A stretch of 64,000 nt of DNA, from contig MEHQ01001000.1 in assembly GCA_008828725.1 (NCBI GenBank), positions 62,001 to 126,000 on the forward strand, given 5' to 3'. Below the pieces are notes generated by a model. The model was given only the letters and a program-made list of their open reading frames with translations. It was not told the DNA's origin and ran no database searches. Positions within the stretch are counted from its first letter, which is position 1. Each line of letters starts with the position of its first letter. This document shows, one piece after another, positions 1 to 12,806 of the stretch. Source of the DNA: Saccharina japonica. Its lineage: Eukaryota > Sar > Phaeophyceae > Laminariales > Laminariaceae. A program made the position numbers and the translations under genes.

Positions 1-1556
1 GGGTGGATGTCACATGCACGCGGGAGGAGAGAACACTCAGCACAGCGACTGACTTCTTGACGTGGGTCAAGCTTTTGTGTTTTTATCGGGGGAGAGGAAC
101 AAGGGTGCACAAAAAAAAAAAAAAAACGACACCACACACGTAGGAAGGTCAGAATGAAAAACAAACCGGATCGCTGTGATCACAGGACGAAATGAGCAAA
201 AACCATTTTTTTTTCGTTTTTTGTTCCCTTTTTTCAACTTGGTTTTAGAGACCCCCCCTATTTTTTTTCGCTGGTGGGGGGGAGGTGTACTCATGTTGTG
301 CACGGTCGTAGTCATATGACCATAGACCCTCGTGGGGTGGGGGGGGGGGGGGGGGAGGGTAATTAAACAAAAATTGACTTACTGTTTTCTGGGATCACAA
401 CGGTCCGGGTTCTTCCCTCCAATATAGGGGGGGGGGGGTGTGGTGTCGATAACTTTTTTTTTTGTGCGCCCTTGGGAGGTGTGGTTATTACCGCAGCCAT
501 TCCTACTACTATGCACGTTGTAGTTGTAGGTGATGCGGTGTCTGATTCTTCCTTGTCTTTGTATGTTTATATCGTACACCGGTGTGCATTCCTCACCACG
601 CCGCCGACGACGGCATCTGGGAATATACTGCTGCTACTGCTGTAAACCTGGTTATGTTCCCCATGGTTTGAGTCACAGAAACACAGGGCAACCACGCGGT
701 GCTGTGCATCAGAACATCGAGAGGGGGGACAGGGCTTGTCTCGCATGTGTTCGCTATGCCGCCAGTACAACTACCAGATGTTGTCTTATATATCGCCCGC
801 AGCATGCACGATGCACGACCTGCAATATAATCGTATGGGACGCAGTGCCTTTCTGACGGGCGGCTCAAAAATGCGGCGGATCACCTCAAAATCGGACACG
901 GATTTTGAAAAGTTGCAGAAACAAATATTGACTTGATTTCACTGTCGTTTCCTTCAATTCTTACAACTAGCTTTGTTCGACCAGCTCCCCCCCTTATATC
1001 ACAGATTAGCCGGGATTCCCGCCCTAGCACAGACACAGCAGCAACACTGCACAGCACATAGACCACGATCCATGTCACGTCGCAACCAACCGACCCCAAG
1101 CACAATCAATAGAATACCATGGACCCGCAGCATCATACTTACAGCAGCAGCAATCCTGGCTGTCGCGAGAGCAATGCCGCATCTCAGGGTTCATCAGACC
1201 CATATATATGTTGTCCCGTGAACAAGTAATGATGCCTATCGACACCCAAGATCCTTCACGAATGAATGCAACGCAAGGGCAGTGCTTCTTGCTCGCTCTT
1301 CTTGGTACCACTCCGTCCCGAAATATAATAAATGTATTGAAATTAATACGTAACTACATTAAAAAGTTCCTATATTACGGGACAGAGCTGTATGTGCAAT
1401 GCAGCAGCTATGATACCGAGCGGTCTGGATACCTGCCCTCTACCTGCCTCTACTGCTCATTGTTGTTGGCATAAAATAAGCAGCGTTTGAACTGCCTCAG
1501 GTATTGGTATGCTCTGCCTGTGTCTGTGTGCTATACGCCAGCGCCAAACTACAGCC
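1..1556. other. Non-coding stretch
   Basis: No convincing gene is visible. The stretch has G homopolymers near 336-357 and 427-438, A/T runs and many short overlapping open frames on both strands with no shared splice signals or recognisable motifs. Confidence 0.6.
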
Positions 1557-1920
1557 GGTATAACCCAAGCGTCGGAAGCCACGCTGGCTGCCTCTGGTCT
1601 GGCGGCGACGCGCCGAGTGCGCTCGAGTCGACCTGTCTTGGTATTATTTTGAAATTTGACACAACGAAGCATCCGAGCGTTGACGTACAGCAGTCCAGGA
1701 GGACACCTAATAAGAAACAGGCTAATGAGGATTTAGAGGAAAATAAGAAATTCGGGAGTCGTTAATAATATCTTGAAATCAGTGTAGAAAGCACCCTCTC
1801 GCAAATACCAAATCGAGCCTGGACCATATTCCTTGTTTCTTATTAGGTGTCCTGTACTGTACTACTGCTGTTGTGCTGCTGCTGCTGTGATATGTACTAA
1901 TACACGTGGCGAGGCGTTGC
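1557..1920 (+). repeat. Degraded copy of the CTG-carrying TIR element
   Basis: Bases 1557-1690 match the interior of the elements at 13628-14438 and 30436-31219, including the segment around GACGCGCCGAGTGCGCT and the run ending at GCATCCGAGCGTTGAC. A CTG tract follows after 1860. Neither terminus is present. A small MITE (1700-1853) splits it. Confidence 0.7.
1700..1853. mobile_element. 154-bp MITE with 20-bp perfect terminal inverted repeats
   Basis: The ends read AGGACACCTAATAAGAAACA and its exact reverse complement. The interior has no coding potential. It is nested in an older repeat copy. I see no clear target-site duplication, so the superfamily is unassigned. Confidence 0.75.
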
Positions 1921-2248
1921 ATGTACTCATACCCGCGCCAGCGCGACCTTCGCAGCTCCCAGATCATCACAACCCCCCTTCCCCCTGCGCAAACAATATT
2001 CATCACAGATGTGGAACTCCTCAAGGTCACTCAGTGCTCGGCGTGTTTGCGTGCTGATCTGCTCTGTTCGCGCTGTTGTCCTCGGCGTGTCGCGCACACC
2101 CCACCTCTGTTGCTGATACTCGGCCGAGGCCCATGGTGTGTGCTTGGCTGTCGAGGCGTGCAAAAACTGTCGCGACGCCGCTGCTGTAAGCCAAGAACGG
2201 GCTTTGAGGGTCGAGGGGACAAGGGGGTACCCGTGGTATGATGAGAGG

Positions 2249-2365
2249 GGGTCACTTTTCTGTCACGCTGATTGACTTGAAAACTGGGGCCACTTTTGTC
2301 ACGCTGATTGACTTGAAAACTGGGGCCACTTTTGTCACGCCTATTATCTTGAAAATCGGGAACAC
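2249..2365 (+). repeat. About 44-bp tandem repeat, nearly 3 copies
   Basis: Units contain TGTCACGCTGATTGACTTG followed by AAAACTGGGGCCACTTT. Two units are near-perfect and the third has diverged. Confidence 0.85.
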
Positions 2366-2968
2366 TTTTGGAATTATGCTTTCTGAGTCTCCGGTCCAAG
2401 GACCGGAGAATATAAAAAATATATTAACGTTGCAAGAAGGTCTTGCCAATTGACGACAACCTTACACGTTGTATTAAGAGATTCAGAGAGATCTCACATG
2501 AGGGGGCGTCTCGTACGTTGCGGTACATTGTGTGCGTCGCCCCAATGTACTGAGGTTGTGATTTCGCCACAACGTCCCGCAACGTACCCAACACTCATGG
2601 CTGTTTGACCCTCCCTCTCCCTTCCATTTCGAAAGACTGGATTGTCGACCAACAGGAGATGTGGCGCTGGTCCAACGATGTGCGGGTGCAACAGATAAAC
2701 AAAAAGAGACAGACGCAGTTTGCTCTCTCTGTCCCTCCAGGTGTCAATTGTTGCGCTGTGTGGCAAGAAGCCTCCAGAATGATTATCACCTTCTGCAACA
2801 CCACTCCACACCAGTCTCGCTCCTTAATCCACTCGTGCAAGCTATCTCCTCTCGTTCCCTCTCTGTCCCCCCCCCCCTCTCTCTTTCCCTTTCCCTCTCT
2901 CGGCGCTCCAGTACAGCTTCCTACATGCGTAGGCGCTGTCGGCGTCACCGTTTGTAATTCCGCCGCGT

Positions 2969-3370
2969 TTGGCGCGCTGCCTGTTTGAATTCCGTTCACG
3001 GAGTCCCCACCACTCCATGGAACATTCACACACCTCTGAGTACTGTAGGCATAACTTACTAGTCTCTGATGCACGATGGACTGTTGAGCAGTGTTTTAGA
3101 TGCTGGTGTGAGTTCATGTGCTTACCCGCGATAACATACCAGTGTGTATGTTTCTCCCATCTATTCTTGGCGCCAGTCTGCATCTTCGGTGTGTATCAGC
3201 CGGGGTCGCATCATTGCAAAAACTCCCTGACCGAACGAAAACTAAATGTTTGTTCACCTAATCCAACTTACGACGAAGTCTTTCGCGTTAAAGATCGCGA
3301 TCAGTGTCCCAAAACTAAAGACAGTCAAATGTTCATGACTTGCTGCCCACCACAACATTGTATGCCTTGA
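2969..3370 (+). CDS. Hypothetical Cys-rich open frame or terminal exon
   Basis: A 133-codon open frame, not assigned to any family. Its last 57 residues, after a possible splice acceptor at 3198-3199 (TATCAG), are rich in Cys, Lys and Pro and end in CCPPQHCMP then stop, more like a real terminal exon than noise. No signal peptide is evident at the nominal start, and that start is arbitrary if the 3' part is a spliced exon. The opposite strand is also partly open. No neighbouring exon was found. A chance open frame remains possible. Confidence 0.25.
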   Translation: MARCLFEFRSRSPHHSMEHSHTSEYCRHNLLVSDARWTVEQCFRCWCEFMCLPAITYQCVCFSHLFLAPVCIFGVYQPGSHHCKNSLTERKLNVCSPNPTYDEVFRVKDRDQCPKTKDSQMFMTCCPPQHCMP

Positions 3371-3766
3371 ATGCGGTGGTAATGTCTGGGCACGGGCGAT
3401 ACCGAATGGTACGCTGCGAACACAGCCATACTACCAAGAGGCGGTGTACGGCGTGATTGGGACTCATCTTCGAGTAGAAACACATCCGCCCGTCGGAAGA
3501 CCGTGGCCGTTGTATTTTTCTTTCCAGAGGATCTATGGTACTTATTGCAGCCAACGCGGCTTCCAACTGATGCCTAGAGCACGTGCTCTTGTTTTGCTGT
3601 ACGGTGGGGTGTGAATCGTACACGAGGGGCGCCGAGGTAAGTAAAACATGGACTTGATCTATGAAGAGACCAGAACATTTGCATATTAAATACTATACGT
3701 ACTTCGCGTGCAGCAATGTTAGCCTGTTGCGCACTGCCGCCTTTGGCTTTTGACCTGAATCCCACG

Positions 3767-4366
3767 GATCTACATTATTTGACTTTTTCGTGGCGCGTGT
3801 CGCGGCATGTCGCGACGCGTCGCGGCACGTGTCGCGGCATACCGCGACGCGTTTCGGCACGTGTCGCGGCATACCGCGACGCGTGCCGCGACGCGTCGCG
3901 ATATGCCGCGACACGCCGCGACACATGCCGCGGCGTGTGTCGCGACCTGTGTCGCGTTACGTGTCGCGGCGTGTCGCGACATTGTTGTGAAGAATAGCCA
4001 CTACACCAGCGCCCCTGCCAAAAAGACAGGTCCCATCAGGATATGATCCCATAAGAGCCTTCTGGTTAAAAACCGTGAGGAGCGAAGCGACGAACCACCC
4101 TATGCCGGTGCAGGCGCGAAGCGCAAGGTCTACCCTGATCCCACAATAATACCGGCCAGTAAACCTGGAGACTACACGTCCCCTCCTAAAATGATGATCT
4201 ACGTGAACCTCGTCACGCTCGTCGCGGCAGGTGCCGCGGCAAGTGTCGCGACGCGTCGCGACGCGTGCCGCGACGCGTGCCGCGACGTGTCGCGATACGT
4301 GTCGCGACGTGTCGCGGCACGTGTCGCGACGTGTCGCGAAAAAGACAAATAATGTACATCCCTCGC
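3767..4366. mobile_element. Foldback-like element with CpG-dense inverted subrepeats
   Basis: The outer ends are inverted repeats of the form GATSTACATTATTTGWCTTTTTCG (left about 3767-3790, right about 4342-4366). Inside each end lies an array of short subrepeats built from TGTCGCGGCA and CGTCGCGACG (3793-3983 and 4208-4340), in opposite orientation. The 220-bp centre is unique and shows no gene. The arrays are full of TCGCGA sites and could form a large hairpin. Confidence 0.75.
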
Positions 4367-5710
4367 GTCATCGCAAACTCGGCAGTCTGTGAGCAAGGTC
4401 GGCTGTCAAGGGTCGGTTGTATACATTCGAGATCTTGATCGTGTCTGGTCCGTTTTTTAGGGTATCTATTTTTTTTATGATTTTGTTTTGGTCGTTGTCA
4501 GTATGGTTGCCGAATTTTGCTGTCGGCGTTGGTGTTGTCGTGCGTTAAAGTTTGTATTGAGTGCTGTCCTGGTGTTGTGTTCGCCGCCGTTGTTTGTCAT
4601 TCGAGCGCGAAATGCCGCCGCCGCGCCAAGCTAGGTTAGGTTTGAGTTCTTGCAGAAGCTACGGGTCGATTCCAAGAGAGCATCATTGCCCTTGAAATCG
4701 AATTCACGTCACATTTCACGATTGATTGCTGGGGGGGGGGGCTCGTGGGGAAAATTTGTGTACCTCGAAGGGAATTGTTTAACAGGAAGATTTGGGGCTA
4801 AATTCCATGTGAACATGTATGTACAACGGGCATGGTTCTTCATCAGTGGACATGGTTCTTCATCCCGAACCAAGAAACGATAGTGCCCCTCTCCGTTTAA
4901 GGTGAAACGATGCGTATAGATGCATCTCCACGCTGCATGCAGCTTCTCTGATCGTGCCACGATTTGTTCGGATCTTCCTTGGCGACATTTTCGACCGACG
5001 TTCCCGAAAAGGTGCGTTTTCACACAGACCGTCTGGTTCCATTTTTCAAACCGACTCGACACAGCAGAGACGCACATCACAACATCCAAGATTTGGGTGC
5101 ACACACGCATCTTCTTGATGGACACCGACAGCAGGTTAAAGGCAGCTTGACAAAGGGACGAGCCTCAGAGAACGGATGCGCTCAAGACTATATAAGACAG
5201 TAACCGGGATGAGACGCCGCCCCCACACCCACACAGACATAAACAACCCTTGTTTCCTCCAAAGACATAAACAACACTTGGACTGAGCGGCGACGATTGC
5301 GCGCTCCATCGAAAAACGCAAAACTAACATTGAAACCTGCCCTGGCCCTACGCCCTCACTCCCCATAGCATATACATCATACGGAGTACCAGGTACACCA
5401 CTTGAGAGCATGCCTCCTTGTCTACGAGCCTTCCAAACATTTTAGTAACGAGCTTGCGAACTATATGTACCACCCTGTGTTAGAAGAACTTAACCCCTTA
5501 CGTCGACTAGCACAAGCAGCTCCTTTGAACAGGGATATCGTCAACGCACTAGGCTGACTTCCACTCTCCTTACACTGTACCCAATGGCAAAACCTACCGC
5601 GACAACGTATCTGCGACAAAAAAAGACAATTTTGCGGTGTGTACTTAAATGCCATGAGTGGATAGTCAAGCCTTAAACCACCGAATTCAACGCAATCCAA
5701 GCGTTCTTGA
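4367..5710. other. Intergenic stretch, no supported gene
   Basis: Short open frames occur on both strands but none has splice signals or motifs I can support. A TATA-like string lies near 5189 (CTATATAAGAC) with nothing recognisable downstream on the plus strand. The 3' end of the ureohydrolase gene begins at 5711. Confidence 0.5.
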
Positions 5711-8700
5711 TCAGAACGCTACGAACTCCTTGTCGATGATGGGTTTGTGGGCCCCCATTTTGCCGTGAGCCACCATCGAGCCCATCGTTTCTACGATCAG
5801 GCGCAGAGCTTGCAGGGATGTTGTGTCCGAGACGTCGTACGGGGGGCTCACCTGCTCATATCGCAATATGTGCCGTAAATTTTGTCAAAAGACAACAAGA
5901 AAACGATTATCAAAACATTAGGGGGGCGTCGGGATTTTCCGATAAGTCTATCGCAGATCAAAGATCAAAGCAGATGCGGGTCGTGGACGCTAATTCCGTG
6001 CCTTCAATATTACCAGCGGGCCAAAAACAAGGAAAGCAGGGCCTCTCGTTGCGGCCGTACTCTTCGGATACTCCCGACCATCGGTTATCTGGCCGTGAGT
6101 TAGTTTTAGACCGAGCGAATAGGTAAATTGGCATGGGTCACGATTCGTTCATCCAATAGTTCTCCGATGTCAGGCTTAAAACGTTCTTGCGATCAGCGCC
6201 CGAACCATTTCTTACGCAAACATCGCATGAACACCAGTTAGCCTACGGCGAAGCATCGCACCTACCTTTGCTTCATCGCACATCATAGGTATTACCTGCC
6301 CCAATCCTGCGTTATCTAGCAGGTACAGTAGCAACATACGCAGTGCAAAAGCAACTGCACAAACATTTCGCGCCCCGAACACCTCGAGGACTATTGCCAA
6401 CGGTAGCATCCGATCAACTACCTACCTGGGTACAGCACATCAAGACGCATTGCTTACCTCCACCAGCTCCATGCCGCACAGCCCCTCCTTGGCAACGCCT
6501 CCGACCAGTTTGTGTGCCTCTCGCGGTAACAGCCCGCCAGGCTCGGGCCAACCCGTGCCGGGCACGAACGCCGCGTCAAGGGAATCGATATCGTCTGTGA
6601 CGCGGGGGGTTGATGGTTTCGGGTGGCGGGTGTTTCTTAGCACGCGCGCGGATGTGATGCGCATCGAGCAAGTAGTATAAGACTTTCGCTCATTTATGGT
6701 ATCGTCGCTTAGCGCGAAAAGCGAAAGTATAGCATCCGCGTACGTCAGGTATATACTTTACCCGTGTGGGTGGGATGCAGCGATCAGAAACACACAGAAA
6801 ACGCGCGTTTCGGAGCCGAAATTCTGAACGTCAAACTAGCGTTTTCATTGGAAATGACGGAAAATATCGGTCATGTGATGACTCACAGGACATGTAAACG
6901 GCATCACAGCCATCCCAAGCAGCTTCCAGCGCCATCTCGATCACCTTGTCCATACCAAAGTCCTCAAGGTCCTTCAGGGAAAGTGCATGTTGTGGGTGGG
7001 TTAGGACTATGTACAGGATTCAAGAGAACTTTCGCTCTTTGAGTAGAATAAGCGAACGCTGGGTTGGACTACTGTAGGGGAATGGGATGAGAACCCACTT
7101 CCCTGGGCGGTTGTTGATTTTGCTGTTGTTGTTGTTGCCGTTGTTGTTGTTGTCTTCAGACAATCAATACTCCGAGCAAAATGCAACTTACCTCCCCTCA
7201 CCTCACCTTATCGTTTTCTCTGTACCCTGGGTTTTGTGTTTAGTGTTCAAGACTTGAAAGCACCTCAAAGCTAAATAAGTATCCTGCTTCGCTCTTAACC
7301 CGCCCCTTGATCCTTCCAGCACTTGCACGTTACATCACTTGTACGTTGCGTACTCGTAGTGTACGTATTGCATGCTGTACTCTACCACGGTGAAAAGCGT
7401 ACGGTATGTATCATACCTGCATGGTGAAGATGTTGGTCTGGCGATCGCGCATGTTCTTCAGAGCCGCGCGCGGCACCTGACAGAGTAGTTCGGGTTGACA
7501 AAGCAGCACCAGCACCGAAAGAGCAGTACAAAAGCAGCACAATAAGCACGTGTGCTTGCCAAAACCGGACTCTCGTCATGCATCCAAACCTATCGTTGAA
7601 AGCGAACGCCTGAACAACAAACCCTGTCAATCGCGACCTCGGGGAGAGGATATGGGACACCGCGACATACAGTACAGCAGCAGTCAAACTACAGTACCTT
7701 CCTGAAGCCGATCGTATACATGCTGCCTGTCTGGTGCGCCCTGACACTTGTACCACCATATCTCAAACGTGTACCAGTACAATACTACCCGAAGCCCCAC
7801 CTGCCAGCCACCGATGCCGATCTGCACGAGGTTCTTGGCAGGCACGTTGGGGATGTTGGTGGCGTGGAAGTAGGGTGTGGTGTGCATCCTCTCATCGAGG
7901 TCCGTCTCCTGGATGTCGGCGTGGCGGTCCACGTGGATGATGCCGATGTTCTTCGACGTCACCGAAGCGATCCTGATCGGATGATCATGATTGGATGGAT
8001 ATGATTGGATCGTCAGGACGGGTGGTGCCGATGTTTTTGGATGTTGGTTTTGATTAAATGTGGTGGGAAAGAAATGGGAAAACACGTCTGCGAGGTTAGG
8101 GTATAAAATTCCTTTCTGTGGCGTGCGCATTCGCCATGTTGACTGGGAGGTTTGCAGAAAACTAGGGAGGAGCGTTGGATCCTTGCCATCATGGGGACGC
8201 CCAACTTTCTTGGATTTTTGGCATGACGCTCACCTGGGATGCGATACTGCCCCACTACAATACCAAATGTAACTGAACTGCGTGTTCAAAGGCTTGGGAC
8301 GGACGAAATCCTTCGAACCAAGAAAAAAAAACGCTTAAGCTAGGTTGTTGGTGATCCCATCGTACAATGCATGCTGCTGTGATCAGCGTCCAAGGAATCT
8401 TCAAACAACAGCGTCAACGTTACAGACAAGCATTCTATGTAGCACTCTATTAGCGTTCTATTCTTATTTTAGTCTAGCCCAGAGGCCGACAACGCCCCCC
8501 AAGACACAAGCAGAGAAAAAACGGGGAAGGCGTCCAAGAGGAGAGAACGAAAAGAAAAGCAGACAAGGAGCTCACCCGCGCACGGTGGGGTACCCGATGG
8601 AGTGGTCGCCGCCCATGATGATGGGCATCGCCCCGGACGCCGACACGTAGGCAACGGCGTTGGAGATCTGGTCGAAGGTCTTCTCGATGTTGGCCGGGAT

Positions 8701-9940
8701 GGTGAAGACGTCTCCCACGTCGCACATGGTCATCTGCTCGCGCAAGTCCACCCCGGTCTCGTAGTTGTACGGCGTGTCTGTTATTGTTAAAAGGCGTGGG
8801 AGGAGGTATAAACATGAACTTGAGGGGGGGGGGTACCGTGGTTCTGCGTGTGAAGATTTGGGATTGTCCCTGTTGTCTACCGGTAGCCGTTGGTCCCGCA
8901 ACTCTTCGAGGCGGGATGCAAACAGAGCTGGCATGCAAGGGTATCTGGAACAGCAACAGGAACACGAACACGAGCATAAGAAGTTAACATACATTAAGAC
9001 ACACAGACACGCCAACGCTCCCTCATCCACCCGCGACATAGGTACGTACGTACGGTGACCACACCTACTACAACGTATTTTACCATACGGCAACGACCAA
9101 AACGGTGAGTCAAGATATCCAACAGCAATCATAAAAAATACAACCAGATGATGACCCAAACGTGGTGGCTTCCCGAAGTGGCTACCCGAGGCGCTACCGT
9201 TCACACACTTAAACACCGAGTCCAAACTTCTGTTTCAAACCCACTCCCATTCAATCGAGTCAAGCTCGTGAATGCTCGATCTAGATGAAGCGAACCGTCT
9301 GCACTACTCACACAGCGCGGAAATGCGGCGGATTCCTTGTGGGCCGAAGCGCGTGCCCGGGCGGTAGGTGGTTCCCCCGTCGAACGGCACTCCCAAGACA
9401 GCCACGTCGTAGGTGCCCACATCGCGGATGTCGTCCAGAAAAGGAGCCTAAGGGTTGTTGCATCATACACGTCATACATACATACGGTATACAAGAAGGT
9501 TCCCAAAAAGCACAGACAAAACGAGAAAAAAAGGCAGGACAAGGAGAAGAACGTCAGGGGTGAGTAATTACGCCAAAATAGCCTCTGCTAATAGTCGGCA
9601 TGGTTGTCTTCACGCATAGCATGGGACTAACCACCCTACAACTGGCAAAGTGTCAAAAGTGTACAGCAGTTGAGTGTTTGCTTGCTTCGGCGTTATTGCC
9701 TTGTTTCGGCTGGCGTGTTACGTAGTTAACTTCAAACACCATTCCCCGCCCAGCAGGTGTGAGGTACTACTGCCTATGATACCAAAGATACAGCTGCTGA
9801 TCACCAGTATGTATTTACCTTACCTTCATGAAAGTGTTGATGCCTGCGAAGTGGGGCAGTTCGCCTCTGCTGAAGGTAGGAATCGTCCTGTCCACGATCG
9901 AAGACGCCCCCGGCAGCCCATGCTCGAGCCCCTGGGCCAC
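5711..9940 (-). CDS. Ureohydrolase (agmatinase/guanidinobutyrase type), 8 exons resolved, 5' end missing
   Basis: A manganese ureohydrolase, removing urea from agmatine, 4-guanidinobutyrate or a related guanidino compound; the exact substrate is not decided by sequence. Minus-strand exons: 9940-9824, 9447-9312, 8777-8576, 7972-7801, 7476-7417, 6971-6887, 6594-6458, 5851-5711 (stop TGA). All junctions are GT-AG and reading phase is kept through every one, giving 349 residues. The metal-ligand motifs are present: MGGDHS (residues 139-144), DRHAD (167-171, the family's DxHxD) and DID (259-261), followed by FVPGTGWPEPGG and VSPPYDVSD. The N-terminal exon(s) upstream of 9940 were not found; the first listed acceptor (9942-9941) could instead be 9 bases downstream. 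Family members are usually about 320-400 residues, so little is missing, perhaps a targeting peptide. No frameshift or lost ligand is seen. I am sure of the family, less sure of the substrate. Confidence 0.93.
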
Positions 9941-10329
9941 CTGCACAACTAACATCACCATCACCATCATGATTACTACAATATCGGTGTTACTGCTGTA
10001 CTGTACCTCTCCATCGTGATAAAACAAGGCAGGCATTCCGCATGGTATAGTCTAGACTATCGCGCCAAGCTAGATGGTAAACAGCTGTTGGCTGAAAACT
10101 TAGAGTACCGTAGAATAGGAGGACAATAAAAAGTCATCGCAGGTCATCGGGGCACTTATGTAGACTATGAGACTAGTCTACATATACCGTAGTTTGTTTT
10201 TGAGACGAAAGACGTATGGAACTGTAAATTCACCACGGAGTCCCGTCTTTGTGGTGGTTCTTTCTTTGATGTCTTGATTTATTTTCATAATACCATACTC
10301 GTGGCATGCATTTGTGTGTGCTGCCTTGT
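9941..10329. other. Upstream flank of the ureohydrolase gene
   Basis: It holds an ATG/GTG-rich simple stretch (about 9950-9985). The missing first exon may lie here or within the repeat beyond, but I cannot place it. Confidence 0.3.
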
Positions 10330-11345
10330 AATGAGCCGCGCGAGCGCGAAGCGCGAGCCTTTTTTTCATTGATTTTTCAAATGAAAAAAAGGCTCTTCAT
10401 ATCGGCTTGCGTTTCGTGTAGAAATCCATGTAGGGTGGTGTTTTACGACTTCTTCTGCGTGTTTGTTTGCGACAGTCAACATCGACGTTTGTACACCGCA
10501 TTCAACGTACAAGGCACCAACGCCAGTCCCGTCGGACTCTGTGCACGCACACATTTTAACGAAGTCTTCTCGTGCTGGTATCGCTGCAACTCGTTCAGAG
10601 TTGGTCGAGCTAGGTGCGGCAACGTGTGTGTTTTACAGGCACACATGCCTTTTTTTGAATTTCGGGACGTAAAACATCATAGCGGTTTTTCTATAAAATT
10701 TTAAAAATACGTCACAGCGATGAGTTTTTTGTTTTTGTTTTCGGAGTTCTATGATGTAGGTGGTATTGTAAGGCCCACTCTCCTCCTGATGAGGGGAAGG
10801 AGAAGCTCTGCTGTAATGTCGTACAGCAGTAGTTGTGGTGGCACCTGCTACGATAGTAGGTGCGGCAACGTGTGTTTTCAAACAAGGCTGTGGGCCATGT
10901 TTTTTTTCAGGCACATAAATCGGAACGTGAATCATCACAAGGTTTTTTGTTTCTGGAGTTCTGCCGAACACAACCCAGCTTTCTTCAAATTATGCCGAAT
11001 TTCACTAGCATCGTGTTGGGGAACCAGTTTGGGAACCAGGAGACACGTGTACACAACAGTTTGAGTACGAGTACAGAGGGTTCAAGGGCTAGACCGACAA
11101 GCCGAGCGTACAGTGACGCTGGCCCTGGCCTCATGTGTCCTACTACTGCTGCTGTTGCTGCCGTTCCGTTGCTGTTGTTGCTGCGGCCGCCACAGCTGCT
11201 GCTGCTGCTGTATGCTGTATGATATGCTGTTGATTCTTGTTTCAAGAAATAACCCAAACCAAACGGCACGTATACGTAGATGTTCGTTCGTGTTTTGGCT
11301 CAGCACTCAGCACAGCAGTATCCCCCCAGCGTGATGCATCGCAGA
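10330..11345 (+). repeat. Interspersed repeat family F3, copy 1
   Basis: This segment matches 29210-30433 in inverted orientation, and a fragment recurs at 63330-63560. One end is marked by a hairpin made of GCCTTTTTTTCATTG and its complement (10355-10395). It contains a CTG-rich tract near 11140-11220 and a conserved end near GTGATGCATCGCAGATTTGA. No coding potential is supported. The class is unknown. Confidence 0.7.
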
Positions 11346-11998
11346 TTTGACTACTGCAGGTACCCGAGGTCGCGCCTCATTACCACCCATTACAAGTATA
11401 TAGGCGTGTGAATTTGCCTCACCGAAAATATCCTTGATCTTCGATGCTATGCGCTGACTGAACCTGCTGCATGACTGCATGCGCCAAAGGCATACTCTAG
11501 GCTGAAGTGTACATTGGAAAGCTCGTGGAGCCTCTGTGGTGCACACTCTTGTCGTTTCATCCACAAGACACATGGCCTTGTGCCTTTTTGTATGTAGCCA
11601 CCCGAACGATAATTGTATCTGTACAGGCATTCCACAATTAATGCTACGCACCCTTGAGACACACACACACGTTTTTTGCCCGCTAAAGGCTGACGTCTTT
11701 TCATTGGTCAACCGGTTAGCGCGGTCGATGCTAATTAAGAAAACACAAAAACACACACATACACGCACACGCACAGGGAGGGAGCCGTTGTTGCTGTGCC
11801 CTCATCAGAAGAGAAGAGAAGCAACAAGGATCCGAGAACGGTTGCATGTTGCGCCTTCCGCAATCAAGCGTAATCGAATTCGGCAAAGGGGGGGATGGCA
11901 ATGAAGCATCCCCTACGAACAATACATATTTTAGCGGTAGGCTACTTGGGGAAAATAAATAGGTCCGGTCGGAAAAAAAAACAAAAAAGGGACAGTTA
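11346..11998. other. No gene seen
   Basis: Low-complexity patches such as ACACACAC near 11660 and 11745-11775 and short open frames only. TTA at 11996-11998 precedes the next element. Confidence 0.4.
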
Positions 11999-12806
11999 GG
12001 GCCCATCTTAACGAACATCGCTTTTTATTGAAATGGGAAACAATTTTTGTTTTTCGTTTGTTTTGAATACGATTTCCCTGAAAAAACGTGTTTGGGTCTT
12101 ATCGAGGAATGGCGTATTGCGTCAAAAAATGATAATAACGCACAAGGGTCAACGAACACCCGTGAGTGACCAACGAGGCGACTTACGGCCTGTGTCCTCC
12201 CCGGGGCGCCGCTGCCAGCGGAAAATTATGTCTGCCAGCACCGGCTAGGAGGCTATCACTCTAGGGATGTCTTGGGTGGGCTGGCGCAGCCCCGAAGCCC
12301 AACGCGGGCAGCAGCGACGGGGATACAGCGATCGAACTTCTACGCCAAGTCGCGACCTGGTCGGTGCTCGTGTGGTTTGGGAGGCAAAGAGGGGTGAAAA
12401 ATTGGATTTGCGACGGCCTATGTTACTTTTTAGGCACCGCAAGCGGTCTACCCTATGCTAGGGCCCGTCGGACCTCGCGCTGCGGCTGATCCGGTGGCCG
12501 TGCCTCTCGGGAATGGTGGATCTCGCCTCTGAATCAGTCGACGACATGGCTCAAGTTTGCGTGGCTTCCTTCGGTTTCATGGAACACGCCACGCCGAGTT
12601 GGATGAACTCCCAATTCAACAGAAAAAAAAGAGCAAAAGAAGTCCCAAAAGACTTCTTGTGGAATTCCGTTTTATTGAACTACTCAGTTTTGAAATCGAA
12701 ATATCTTGCTGGTTATTCACGTTTCGACCAATCAGGTCAAAACAAAACAAACGAACGAAAAAAAAAAACTCAAACAAACGAAAACAAATGTTCGTTAATA
12801 CGGGCC
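11999..12806. mobile_element. About 0.81-kb TIR element (E810), copy 1
   Basis: The left end reads GGGCCCATCTTAACGAACAT and the right end is its imperfect complement (TGTTCGTTAATACGGGCC). It is near-identical to 26343-27151. TTA precedes it and TTA lies two bases after GGGCC..AC on the right, suggesting a PIF/Harbinger-like TTA target duplication. No transposase is encoded, so it is non-autonomous. Confidence 0.8.

Noticed and set aside
8572-9225. 217-codon minus-strand frame read as a single exon
   Set aside because: Only 8576-8777 matches the ureohydrolase; the upstream part is intron read-through, and the splice acceptor at 8779-8778 joins it to the exon at 9312-9447 in phase.
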